NCBI GenBank assembly: GCA_947650365.1
Contig: OX393550.1
Span: 95,274,951 to 95,338,950, forward strand
From: Chamaelirium japonicum
Lineage: Eukaryota > Streptophyta > Magnoliopsida > Liliales > Melanthiaceae
DNA: 64,000 nt
Direction: 5' to 3'
A model generated the notes under the pieces. The model was not told the DNA's origin. It did no database searches and was given only the letters and a program-made list of their open reading frames with translations. The translations under genes were made by a program, and so were the position numbers. Shown piece after piece: positions 11,460 through 22,998 of this stretch (position 1 is the stretch's first letter; every line of letters begins with the position of its first letter).

Positions 11460-12591
11460 TGGGTAACGTAGAGAGTTCATCGAGGATGAAGGAGAAGCGT
11501 TACATTGTCAAGAAAAAGCTGCCAGACAAATGGCCTGAAACGATCATGAATATCAGCCTTAGAACTCGAATAAGACACAATGTCCTGCTTATTGGCCTTT
11601 CAAGAAACTAGTGAATCTCCCATGAAGATGCAATCATCCAGTAATGGAATGTTGGAAGAATTAGTGAGCCCTATTCTACACGGGAGAGGGACTCTCAGTC
11701 TTTACCCCACTAAAATTGGGGTCACTCATGTGTAGTAATTTGTTTATTCTTAGGTTGCCCTTGATGGGTGTTGTGAGGGGTTGTTTCTCAGATCTGCCCC
11801 CTGCAGGTGTCAACTTAAATTTAAGGTGTGGCTTGAGATTTTGTCATGAGAAACTAATCCTTCTCCATCTTATCCATTTATTTACTCTTGTTATCTTCTA
11901 ATCCTAGATACACTTAAGAAAACTCAGATTTAGATGAAAACTAAAATAAAATAAGAAATCATAGTAATTGGGCTCAATAGAAAAAGTGAAAATTTGGACT
12001 CAGATTTCATCCAAACCCTAATATTACTTTGGATTAAATCATCCGGTAGAGTGAGATATACTAGACTCCCAACAAACACGCATAATCCAAGAGTCAATAT
12101 CAATCGGTTGAAACTTGTGATGAAACTTGGTACATATAAGACAGTCTTGGTGGCAGTCATCTAAGCACGAGCGATATAATTGGAAGTTAACTTCAATAGA
12201 TAGGAAATAGTCACATTGACCACAAGAAAATGCAGGTCCAAGAAAGTAAAGCAGTGAATACCTTCATGTGAAGTTTTTGGTGAAGGTACTTTTCAACCGA
12301 ATAATTTGAGATTCTTCTCCACTGATAATCGCATCATAGCCATTCTTTAATTGCTCAAAGACCGCAACAAGGACTGCTTGACAATAATTCTCAAACAGTG
12401 CCTATGGAGCTTTTTGACACAGTAATTAGCTTGGCGAAGATGGTGTACATGCTAAGGAGGATGTGGAAGGCATAGAGTAAGAAGCATGAAAATCCATGAA
12501 GCCACAATGAAGAATCACATTCTTCATAACTAGATTAAGACCACCAACGAATTGCACAACAGTTAATGATGCATGATCACCATAGGAATAT
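11460..12591 (-). pseudogene. Heavily decayed copia RT-RNase H fragment
   Basis: Fragments on the - strand in shifting frames resemble copia: GSLVYLTLP near 12080 (RT C-terminal block, usually VGSLVYLT.TRPDIS), LKSTFTKNFHMK near 12270 (usually ...FHMKDLG), and KANKQDIVSYSSSKA near 11570 (RNase H, usually SWKSKKQ..VSRSSAEAEY). Many stops and frameshifts separate them. The fragment ends at the LTR-like repeat starting at 12592, which may have inserted into it. Confidence 0.5.
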
Positions 12592-15047
12592 TAATTCTTT
12601 TAAGCCGTCATGATCTAACTGTCGGATCTTGACCGTTGGGCGCCCTACAGATACTATAGCCATATTTTATTAAATATAACATTGGGAACTCATCGTAAAG
12701 AGACTAAAATGATCCGAAAAGCTCTCGAATGATGTTCTGGACATCCATGCGCGACAAAGCATCAACTATGAACTATATTGATAAAATAAAGCATAAGATG
12801 GCCAAAAACATAATAAACGGTCTAATGCGGACATAAATAAATAAAAAATTGATATAATAATGTTTTGAAAATCATGATGCAAATCAGGTCTGCATCAATC
12901 GCTTCTGCTACGACTCATCCTCGAGTTTACGTCAGAAGATGTCACCTTCATCAGCGAAAGGGTAGAAAGAAAACCGCTACCACACGATCGTCGTCGAGAA
13001 AGAAGTTGATGATGAATCCCAAGCAGATGTCATCACCGAAAGCAGCAAGGGTCCTTTGGATCCCTTGCGAAGGAATGGTTGAAGCTGAGTGAGGGTCGAA
13101 GGCCACTCAAGAATTGGTGCAAGAGCACGCGAGCTGTAGGTGGTCAGTCTGTCCCGATGAAGTAGAAGTGCTTAGGCTCAGCTGACTAAAACTCCATATC
13201 TGATTGCGGTGGTGGTGGAAGCTCCATGGAAGGCGGAGGCCCCACAATTGTCTCTACCGTAGGAGGATCTGCAGGAGGAGTTAGCTCCTCTGATGAGAGT
13301 GTTCGAGATGGAGGAAGCTCCTCTGTAATCATTGCAGGACGAGGGGGCTCCTCTGTAAGCGCTGGGGGAAGTTCTACTGGAGGTGGAATCTCCTCTGAGG
13401 ATGCTGATGGAATCAGAGGCTCCACAGGAGGTGGAGGTTCTGCTAGAGGTAGTGACTTATTATGTCTAGCATGCCTCATGTTTTATTTCTCTCACCATGT
13501 CAACTATGCATCAATCTCATCCAGAATAAAATTAACTTCATAATCTTTGGCCTCAATCGATAATGATGGAGACACTTGCAAAAGTCATTCGATGAAAGGC
13601 TTCACTGGGAGGCCAAGAGAAGATGTCCACTTCTTGATAAGGGAACAAAAGAGGCGATCATACTTTGATTGTAGATAAGAAGAAATATAGAAACAATGAC
13701 TCTTATATAGCCTGATGAAATATTTGTAAGAATTGCTTTTCACAAGGAAGAAGGGAATATGAGGATCGGACGCGGTGATGGGACATGGCGTTAGATTGCT
13801 ATGATACCAACTTGATGTGGCAAGGGACGACTGACACTAGGTTTCAAAGGGATTTGGGAAAGTTTGAAAATCAGGATAGCTAGGGGTATTTTTGTCTTTT
13901 CAGGATGTTCAGTTTTTCGATCTAGATGAAAATTGGCGGAGGTGTGGATATCAAATATCGATGCTAGGAATGCCTGGTCAAAGTTTAGGGTCGATCAGAT
14001 CGTTGGATGTGAAGTTACGACTTAAATGGTGTGCAGTTTTATAAAACAACATGCAATTTTATATAAAAAGAAGTTAAACGATCATGCAGAGGCCCACAAC
14101 GATTTGATTAAACTTAATAATGATTATGACAATTTAATGTGCTTGAAATAGATGAGAAAGATGAATATGAGCAGTGAAAAATGAGGGAGAATAATGTGGA
14201 TGCGGAAGGAAAAGAAAGAAAGAAAAATCAATTTGCCGCAAATATGCAAGAAATCTCCTAGGGGATCCTTCATGGAGAAAGGCCGTCGTTGTTTCTTGAG
14301 GCGGTACTACTCCCCAAGGGCAGACATCGATGCTTCTCGAGGCGGAGTTGAGGAAGATGAAGGGGACAAGTGTCAACCCTATTCTCTCTCGCAAAAGAAT
14401 TCTTCGTTCATCAAAATCTGATTTGTTCTTTTCTTTCATCAATTTTATAGATCTAGGATTTCTAATGGAGGGCTCAGATGCTAGCAAAGAAGGGATGAAG
14501 GGCCAGATGGAGGTACAAATAAAGAAAGTGGAAAGAAAGAAGGAAAGAAATAGAAAAAGAAAAGAAAGAGAGAGTGAGAGGGACGACTGCTGCGTCCGTA
14601 TGGTCAAGAGGAGGGGCGTCCGTACGGTTTGTATGGTAAAAAAGGAGGGGGCAGTGAATAGAAAGAAAGCCCATATTGGGCTTACCATAAAAGCCTATGG
14701 GGGTTTTAAATGAGGACAATTAATTGCCACATCATCAATTCTTTTAAGTTGTCATGATCTAATCCTTGGATCGAGTTCTAATCTCAATCGTCGGAGCTCT
14801 GCAGATACAGTAGCCATAATTTATTAAATATAATGCTGAAAATTCATCGGAAAGAGCTTAGAATAATCCAAAAATCCCCTGAATGAGGTCATGGACATCC
14901 TAGCACGATATGACATCAAACTATAATGATAAAATAAAGCATAAGATGGCCAAAAACAGGATAAACGACGTAATACAGACATAAATAAAAAAAAAATTGA
15001 TATAATAATGTTTTAAACATCCTGATGAGAATCAGGCCTTCATCAAT
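12592..15047 (-). mobile_element. Non-autonomous LTR element (LARD/TRIM-like), one LTR truncated
   Basis: About 300 bp at 12592-12892 is repeated directly at 14739-15047 (shared blocks ATTCTTTTAAG, TTATTAAATATAA, AAAGCATAAGATGGCCAAAAAC and a TGATG.A..CCTGATT end). Inside, the reverse complement of 13795-13812 reads TTGGTATCATAGC, a primer-binding site for initiator Met tRNA next to an LTR end (...GCCACA). That makes 13816-15047 the 5' LTR of a - strand element. The 3' LTR keeps only its first 300 bp or so. The interior holds one proline/glutamate-rich open frame (13479-13186) and no polymerase, so any movement would need proteins from elsewhere. No clear target duplication. Confidence 0.6.
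13186..13479 (-). CDS. Proline/glutamate-rich open frame inside the LARD-like element
   Basis: A 97-codon frame made of variations on SEE(I/L)PPP, e.g. ASSEEIPPPVELPPALTEE. It matches no family I know. Upstream in another frame is KKWTSSLGLPVKPFIE, so a longer decayed gag-like frame is possible. The repeat-like composition alone could also produce it. Function unknown. Confidence 0.3.
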   Translation of the reverse strand: MRHARHNKSLPLAEPPPPVEPLIPSASSEEIPPPVELPPALTEEPPRPAMITEELPPSRTLSSEELTPPADPPTVETIVGPPPSMELPPPPQSDMEF

Positions 15048-16349
15048 TATGGTTCGCTATTAGTTCCAAATACACATTGTTAGACTTTCTTCGGTTCCTT
15101 GTATTATCTTAGTGTTGTTTTTCTTCTGGTCTCTGTCATACATGTGGACATAATGCCGATGTGGGGGCATCAGCCAGCAACCAGTGCCTTGGCCATCACA
15201 TCTAGAGCTTGATTCCCCACCTCCGTCGGCATTATATTTGCATGTATGTCCTGTCGAATGTTCAAATTGCATTTTCCTTTGGGTATTTTTATTTGGTTGT
15301 CATATCTCGTTTCCCCTATGGAGTTGCCTGAGGGTAGTGTAATGCACATTAATTCATATTTGTCAGCTTTGTTCTCCCTTGGTTTTTTATTGTGTATTAG
15401 TCATAATCTAGTGAGATTTTTTTTCCTAAAAATATGTCCCTCATAGGTAGAATATTAAGCTAATGGGTATTTATTTTCTCTGGACTTCCTCCGTCTATTT
15501 GACTGGGGAATTCGTCAAACCATTAGGAAGGAATGAGAGCACCACAACTGAGCCTCTACTGTGATTTTGATTGGTTCATCTGCGTAAGTGTAAATCATGT
15601 TCACTATCTGGAAAGATTATGCATTCATATCCTGTGGGACCTTTATGAAACAATACTTGGAAGATTGAGAAACATGCTACATTACTAATCTTGCTTAACC
15701 AGTCTCAATTTTCCGTCAACGGACTTGTTGTGGTTCCTACGTGGTGGTTGGGTTGTCGTACGGCAAACTCATGGTGAACCAACCTTGAGTTTGAAGAAAG
15801 AAAGAAAGAGAGATGAGGGGAGGGGAGTTGATGTGTGTGTGCGCGCATACTTGTGCATTTGTGTGACTCCTGCACAGGGTGCTAGTATCTTTAGGTTTGT
15901 AGATCCCTTAATGTGTGGTGTAGTCTCACGACAACTTGTTTTCTAACTTAATAGATTTGGTACTTTCATATAGCATAATGAGATCTAGGATTCAGATTTT
16001 CATCATCCTCTGCTCAAGGTAACATTAGTCTCCTAAGTTCATACGAATCATTATTTAAGAGCTTCAGCCGGAGCTTGTTAACTTGTTATTACTCTTAAAT
16101 TAAACCAGTTTTTTAAGAGTTTTTTGTGTAGTCTTCATACTGAACCAGTTTGTTGGCTGTTCGTATTTTGCTCTTTCACTTTTGAGGCTATAAATAGAAG
16201 TCAGTTGGATATTACCGTTTTGGCTTGTGTTCATTTTTGATGCAAGCAAAAGGTAATATCTCCGTGTATCGGTTTGTGTTCATTTTTGAAGCAAGCAAGG
16301 TAGTATCTCCATGTATGTCCTAAGGGCGTCAAGTGTAGGACATATATAA
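15048..16349. other. No gene recognised
   Basis: Mixed sequence with a TATA-like GGCTATAAATAGAAG near 16190 followed by two near-copies of a GTGTTCATTTTTGA.GCAAGCAA..GTA(G)TATCTCC block (about 16228-16315). This may be a fragment of an LTR promoter. A 70-codon - strand frame at 15272-15060 resembles nothing I know. Confidence 0.35.
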
Positions 16350-16635
16350 CAAGGTTTTAAAACTGGGTATCGGTTGCGGTATCAGCCTGGACCAAACCAG
16401 GTCAACTCGGTATCGGCCAGTTCAGCTCGGACAGGTTTCGGCCATTTTTTGATAAATTATTTTTAAAAAAAAAACTGTACCCAACCGATACGACTTGGTC
16501 GATACGAACTGGTGCGACTTGGTATTGGCCCATACAGGTACAAAACCGGTTTCGGGGCAGGTTTCAGTGCTGTTTGCCTCGGAGCCAAGTCATACTGGCT
16601 TATACGACTCATTATCGGCCGAGATTTAAACCATG
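16350..16635. mobile_element. hAT-like MITE (286 bp), CAAGGTTTTAAA family
   Basis: The left terminus is CAAGGTTTTAAAACTGGGTATCGG-like; the reverse complement of the right end is CATGGTTTAAATCTCGGCC. It shares ends and the repeated CGGTATCGGCC motif content with the element at 39756-40076, which has a perfect 8-bp duplication. Here no clear duplication remains, so it is older. Non-coding. Confidence 0.65.
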
Positions 16636-17343
16636 ATTTTAGCCATTTCTCACCCAATCTCCCCCTAAAAAGTAAAAACAAAAAAGATCAACTGCAAATA
16701 GTAACCTCCCATAGCTGTGGCTCTGATGGATGTTATTTGTGTGCAACTTGAAGGTCATTACCATTATGATTCATTATAACAGTTGGAGATTGACTTTTGT
16801 TGGTGCCTTTTTTTTTTTTGAAATGTTGGTTATTTATTATGGCAAAAAGATTGAAACATAGCGTTAGAATGGTATATGCCCACTAGTTGTTGATATAATC
16901 AATGTTGTCACTCGATGTGCGATCGCACAATTCAGTCTGAGCCTGGTCGTATATGCAGTCGCATACGCGACTGTACAATCACATCTGAGATTGCACTTGA
17001 TAACAATCTTTCAGCCGCTCAGGTAATTGTGCGGCCGTACAATACACTATGTGACCGTAAATCTACATTGTGCGGCCATGTACAGTCTTATGCTGCCCTC
17101 ATTATTGCTTCTGGTAGTGAACATTCTTCCTGCTCTTTCTTGCTGATAAAGATGTGATTTCTGGACAGGTCCTCTGAGGTCGGCACTGTAGAATCGAGCG
17201 CCTGGACATGGTTAGCGTCCTCCATGTTGCTCCAGTCAGCATCTGTTCTTACTTTTTTATGTTCTTGATGGAAGAGACAGAAATGTACAAGATGTTGGTT
17301 TCATGGGGAATTCTGGCATTGAAACCATGTGGGGAGGATGAGT
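16636..17343. other. No gene recognised; short inverted motifs
   Basis: Around 16905-17100 there are alternating GTGCGATCGCAC, GCGACTGTACAATCACA and TGTGCGGCCGTACA motifs, probably a decayed inverted-repeat element. A similar motif set (CACATATGTGACCACATATGC) occurs near 44310. No coding evidence. Confidence 0.35.

Positions 17344-17412
<69 letters not shown>
17344..17412 (+). repeat. 69-nt uninterrupted poly-G tract
   Basis: A run of G with no interruption, between TGA-rich flanks. Such a long homopolymer is prone to slippage and sequencing or assembly error. It could fold into stacked G-quadruplexes. Confidence 0.95.
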
Positions 17413-17413
<1 letters not shown>

Positions 17414-19070
17414 GAATGAGAAAGAAAGGACTGTAGAGGAGGGAATTTATGTTGGAAAAAGCTGAGTATTTTGGAAATTAAAAAAAATCAGCAGTCAGGT
17501 GCTACCCATCCATAGCTCTATAGTTTGACTAGTAGGAGAAAATATTTTGGGGTAATGTGGGGAGCGGTCCCCTGACAAACAATTCTTTAAGCTAAAGGAA
17601 TTTGAAATGCTGTGGACGAAAATGCCCTCCATAGTATTTCAAATTTTCTTTTGCATGTATCCGAACTAGTGAACCTAAACTAACCGAACCGAATCACCTC
17701 GCCGTCGCCGGAGTTGCTCGCCGCCGAACTGAACCTAACCCTAACCCTAAACTTAAGATCTATGGGGCCATGGGATGAACCCTAGACCTAGGGATTTCTT
17801 AACCTGAAACCGAAGGGGAACGAGGTCGCCGGGTCGAGCTCGCCGCTGCTCGCAGCACCGCCGCCATTCAGGAGGGAGATGGGGAAAGGAAAGATAAGGT
17901 GTAATTTTGGGTTTCTGATGAAAATTGGGGATTTATCGTTAAGTGAAATGTTTGGGTGTCGTGCACTTTCAAAATTTGCTATGTCAGGGACCTCTCACAC
18001 ATTAATCCAAATATTTTCAATGGAAATGGGATACATGCTGACATGGTGAAACCTACTCGGTTCCGATTTGGGTGGGCCCCATCTGTTTGTATCCATGGCT
18101 TGGTGGGATTCACAAGTTACATCGGACTGATGGTACTACAAATAGGTTTCTCATTGCCAGGAGGTATTCTCATTCTGCTGAAAATTTTTCTCGACTAGTA
18201 GAGTAAGGAATCTAAATTCACCAAGTAAAAATGGTGTGCCTTATATTTTATAGGGGATTTAGCCATAAGTCCTTTTAAGAAAATCCTTTCGAGCTAAAGG
18301 ACAGACAACATTTTGTTTTTGTATTTCTATGGCTGCCCCAATTGTTTTTGTATTATTTGGGGAAAGATGATATGCTAAATAATAGGGAGTCACTTTATGG
18401 TGCCAACTCTGAAGAGGTTCCCCTATTTTTTTTTTGGGAAATTATATTTGCACCCTATAATGGATGGGTTATTTTGGAATTTTTATTCAGACCCCACAAG
18501 CCATTGTGCTGCCACTCCATTCTTTTGGAAAATTTCATTTCCACCCCTTTTTTGAATTAATGTCAAATCCCTAGAAAGATTTTTTTTAAAAAATAATAAA
18601 TAAAATTTCATGCATCCTAGTGGTTGGAACTTTATTCTAAGGGCCATAGGATGAACCCTAGGGTGGATGTCTAAGATCCACCATAGGGCTATCGGATGGT
18701 CCCTATGAATTTTGGTACGGTACTGATGTGGATATCCTGGAATTTCCATAAGAACAATAAATAATGAAAGTAAATTCAATGTGACTGACAGCGTGCATTG
18801 CAATCTTCACCACACGATTAAAAACCAAACAAATGATTAATAACTGAGGAGTTGGCTATAATCCCTTTATAGAGGATGCTTTTAAGCACCAGTCCCGACA
18901 ATAGTTTCATTTGAGTCAAGACCCAGCTCGAAAGTGACCCAGCTCGAAAGTACATATGTACATTAAACCCCAATGGGCCTAGTCAACTCCTATCAAATGA
19001 CTAAAATACCCCTACCATTATTCTTATGTATTAACTGAATGTATACACCGCTATACCCAATTTACATATA
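17413..19070. other. No gene recognised
   Basis: Contains a short CCTAACCCTAACCCTAAAC stretch near 17729-17750 (telomere-like, but too short to be a telomere) and a repeated GGGATGAACCCTAG motif (17773, 18648). Open frames are short and unlike known proteins. Confidence 0.4.
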
Positions 19071-19074
19071 CTCC

Positions 19075-19505
19075 ATAGTTGCTATAGTAATGTCACTGTA
19101 GCAATAATATATTTGGAGTATAAATTCGGATGCTACAGTGAAATCACTATAGCTACTACAGTGAATTCGCTATAGCACTCATAATTTATACTCTGTATAC
19201 AGTTGAATTTATACTCCATTATAGAGTATAAATTTGGGTGCTACAGTAAAATCACTGTAGCAACTACAATGATCTCACTGTAGCAGTCGAATTTATACTC
19301 TATATACAATTGAATTTATACTCAATTATCCAGAATTGATATAATTGTTGCTATAGACCTGGAATATAATTTTGGTTGTATATAGAGAATAAATTCAGTG
19401 CTACAGTAAAATCACTGTAGCAACTACAAAGATTTCACTATAGCACTTGAATTTATACTTCAAAATATTGTTGCTATAGTGAAATCATTGTAGCAACTGT
19501 AGTGT
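19075..19505. repeat. Cluster of short palindromes (TGCTACAGTGA / TCACTGTAGCA)
   Basis: At least seven alternating copies of CTACAGT(G/A)AA and TTCACTGTAG-type motifs, often paired as near-perfect palindromes. They are separated by a recurring GAATTTATACTC or GAGTATAAATTC block, itself present in both orientations. Each palindrome could form a small hairpin or cruciform. Confidence 0.8.
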
Positions 19506-19914
19506 TTTTGGTCTACTGTTTGGCATTTATTATACAACACATTTAAAAAAAAAATGCATCAGGTTTTACATGGATAGTTAGAGGGGCAAAATGAACATTT
19601 AAAAATATGAGTAAGGAAGAGACCTAATGGACTACGAAAATAGTTGCATGGCTTTTCAAACTACAGGGATAGTTTTGAGGGGTTTAAGGCACATTACCCT
19701 CAAAATTAATCATCCGATTCTATAGGGGTAGTTAGAGGGGCAAACTGATCATTTAAAGAAAAGAAAAAAAAAAGTGGGATGTTACTAGAGGAAGGAAGAA
19801 GGATGCATGATCTCTCGGGATGACCAGGGACTGAAACAGGATTTCATCTTTGGGGGGGGGGAGGAAGTATGAACCAAAATTTTCACCAATTCAAGAATGA
19901 AAAAAATTCATCTT

Positions 19915-20077
<163 letters not shown>

Positions 20078-20078
20078 A

Positions 20079-20327
20079 GGGTAAATTACACTTTGCCCCT
20101 AGATGTTTAGCTTAAAATCACTTAACCCCATAGTTTATTTTGTTCCAAATGGCACCCTAAAATTTGAAATGTTAGCATAATACCCCTTTTGTCAACTACT
20201 TAATTTCAACATTTGATAATTTTTTATCTTATTATAACTGAATTGAAAGGGGCAAAATGTATTTTTTAAACTATAATGGGTTTGTGTTTATGAGCTAAAC
20301 TTCAGGGGGGCAAAGTGCAATTTACCC
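20079..20327. mobile_element. MITE with GGGTAAATT(A/G)CACTTTGCCCC termini (249 bp)
   Basis: The left end GGGTAAATTACACTTTGCCC and the reverse complement of the right end, GGGTAAATTGCACTTTGCCC, match at all but one of 20 positions. The interior is AT-rich and non-coding. No certain target duplication is visible, partly because the left flank is the (GA)n array. The family cannot be assigned. Confidence 0.75.
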
Positions 20328-20509
20328 AATCCAAAATTTTAGGGGGGCCATGGCCCCCCCTTGGTCTCTTTGTAGTTCTGTCTCTAGGGACGACGACTGC
20401 TTGCTCACGAACGTGAGTGCCTCTTGTTTATTCATCACATATATATAGGCTTAGGGGTTAGGATTGCGTGTCTCTATAAAGTGGGCAGCCACGGTAAGCA
20501 GCCGCCACT

Positions 20510-20620
20510 TATATAACACCATCCTTGGATGTCCACTTTAAAACATTGCCTCATTAAAACCTTGCTAAGAAAAACCCAATTTGGGACAAAACCTTCAGCG
20601 AAGGAAAGAGAGTACAACGT
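20510..20620 (-). repeat. Copia LTR fragment
   Basis: Contains the GCCTCATTAAAACCTTGCTAAG and GGGACAAAACCTT..G.GAAGG blocks familiar from plant copia LTRs. It ends in the 5-bp target AACGT of the solo LTR that follows; the sequence resumes after 22672 with AACGT. Confidence 0.6.
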
Positions 20621-22672
20621 TGTGAGCATAGAAATTAGCCATTGGTCGAACCCGACCCGCATGCAAACTCAGCCCAAACACAAAGGCCCGCACACACAAC
20701 GACCCCCCAATCAAAACCAGTTCGCACACACCGGTTCGCTAAGAGACGAACCTGACCCGACATAAGTGGGCCCCACTGGACCCATGACTTGAAGCCGAGA
20801 GGAGGGGGGCCCACCGGCCTCATTTCCTTTGAAACTGTGCCCCTCCCTATGGGGAGGTGTGGCCGGCCAACAAGAGGGACCGGGTGGGACCCACCGGGCC
20901 CCTCTTTTTGGAAATTGTGCCCCTCCCCATGGGGAGGTGTGGCCTGCCAAAAGGGGGTAAAGAAAAAGAAAATAAAAGAAAAGAAAAAAGAAAGAGAAAA
21001 AAATAATCGCCTCGATGTGGGGGGAGGTGGCGTGGACGTTAATGCAACTGTAGATCCGCGACGATCCCTCGATCCGATGGACAAGATGACGTCGTATCGC
21101 CATAGATTCGAATGTGCAAACGATGACAATATATCGTCAAAGATCAAGCCATATTTTGCCCATAACCATCCCCACAAAATAAGGAAAGAAATCAAGATTG
21201 TTTTCCCCAAAAGAGGGAACAATATCTTGATGGTTATGGAGAGAGATATTGGATGGATGCACCAAATCGCAGTCATATCTCTCCCTTCCCCTCCTCTTTG
21301 CCTATAAATAGAGGGAGTGGGGGAAGGCATCAAAGGTCGGCAAGAAGAAGGCATGAAGGCTATGCAAAGAAGGAGACTCCAATGCTTGAAAACCGAAGGC
21401 TTCGTGAGGAACGAGAAGGCACATCCCACGGAGAGGAGTCGCCCATTAAAGTCCTCATCGATGCGAAGACCTTGCACACGAAGATCAAAGTTTCAACTCG
21501 CACGAAGAAGAAAGCTTGGAGAAGAAGGCTCGGAGTCATCATCACCCCGTCATCTCCAACAATCTTTATTAACACCGAAGATGCCAAAAGCAAAGGCTAG
21601 AGTAGAAGATCGAAGCTGGGAACACCTCGTCGTCTTCATCAAAGGTGTCGACTCCTCGCATGAAGAAGAAAGCTTGGAGAAGAAGGCCCGAAGTCGGTGC
21701 TACCCCTATCGTCTTCATCAACAAAAGTCAATGCTACAACCGTCGCACATAGATCAGTGCTACTCCTGCTGTCTTCATCAACAAAAGTCGATGTTACAAC
21801 CATCGCACGGAGATCAGTGATACCCCCTACCGTCATCATCAATAAAAGTTGACGCTACAACCGTCACATGAAGATCGGTGCTATACCCTTCATCTTTAAA
21901 AAAAAAGTCTTCGACTCCGATCATGCCAAAGAAGCCCGGAGAAGAAGAGAAGTCAAAGCCGATACCACAATCGTCATTGCCAAAGTTTCATCCACAAAAG
22001 AAGAAAGCCAGAAGAATAAAGAAGACTCAGAGATGTTGCCATCGCCCTTCGAGGAGAAGATCAAGCCAAAGCTAAAGTAAGAAGACAAAGCAAAACAATG
22101 GTAAAGCCCGAGCCGAAGCAACGCACGTGCAAAGTCAAGCAACTACGATGGTCACGAGCAAAGCACCGCATGTTCTAGCCGATACGACGCAAAGAACTAA
22201 AGCATCACAAGTCTCTACCCTGTTGACGTTCAACCCCAAGCGCTAAAGCAAAGAAAAAGCCAAAGCCATGCTAGAGCAAAGCCAAAACTGATGCCAGAAG
22301 CACAATCGACGTCGCGAACTGACGATCAAGGATGCCGAGATCTAGCAAGAGCCGAGGGAGACACGAAGACCGAGGAACGAAGCCTAAAGCTCCTAACCGA
22401 GAAAGCGTGAAGCATGGAAGGGACAAAAGCAAGTAGCCTCTTAAACAAATCTCACCTTGTAAAGATCTTTGTCCTGGGTAACCCCTTCGGAGCTATCACA
22501 TGAAGTAACATGGAGATGTAGATCAAAGGGACCCTCCAGAGTATCTTTCCCATAATCTTCTGATCAAATCTTCACCGCACCCGGCTCACCACCCCCGAGT
22601 CCTCGGGTCCTAATTCTGTAATCTTTGTGTGCTCGCAATAAAGACGGCCCGAATTTTTTTTTTGCGCATACA
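20621..22672 (+). mobile_element. Solo LTR of a large-LTR family (2052 bp, TSD AACGT)
   Basis: It starts TGTGAGCATAG and ends CGCATACA (TG...CA), with AACGT at 20616-20620 and again at 22673-22677. Inside are a TATA box (GCCTATAAATAGAGGG near 21300), a GCAATAAAGAC poly-A signal near 22635, and an array of imperfect repeats around ACAAAAGTC.ATG(C/T)TACAACC.TCGCA (about 21650-21870). There is no primer-binding site, gag or pol next to it, so it is a recombined solo LTR. A second family member lies at about 59400-61720. The open frames inside (e.g. 21317-21820) run through repeats and are not considered genes. Confidence 0.85.
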
Positions 22673-22677
22673 AACGT

Positions 22678-22890
22678 GTTCTTCAGTAATAAATTCGTAA
22701 GGAATATGTTCTTTAGGAATTGATTCTTCTATAATCTTTGTGAGTGCGACTTATGATGCATTGTTAAAACCTTTCGATGAAAAAATCCTATGGGAAAAAT
22801 ATCATCGCAGGAAAAAGAGTACAGTGCGCAAAGACATTCTTCTAGATGTTTCCATCAGCATCTACAGGATGCTCCCCCTCACCTTTATCT
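22678..22890 (-). repeat. Copia LTR 3' portion and polypurine tract of copia B
   Basis: The reverse complement holds the block ...GTACTCTTTTTCC..CGATGATATTTTTCCCATAGG and, at its inner edge (22868-22885), a GGTGAGGGGGAGCA purine tract, as expected for the junction of pol and 3' LTR. It is disrupted on the left by the solo LTR. Confidence 0.55.
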
Positions 22891-22998
22891 TATATTCTAT
22901 TTCATGTCTAGCTTACATCAATCTTCAAAAGAAAAATACTCCCTCCCCCTAATACATCGAGATACTACTTCCTACCCCATTATTACATCCTTTTTTAT

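Noticed and set aside
16905..17110. MITE with GCGATCGCAC motifs
   Set aside because: Motifs are palindromic, but I could not define paired termini or a target duplication.
17729..17750. Telomere or interstitial telomere repeat (CCCTAA units)
   Set aside because: Only about three imperfect units and not the plant CCCTAAA heptamer in series.
21317..21820. Basic protein of 167 codons in the 2-kb solo LTR
   Set aside because: Lies inside an LTR and is made of imperfect tandem repeats; the other copy does not keep the same frame.
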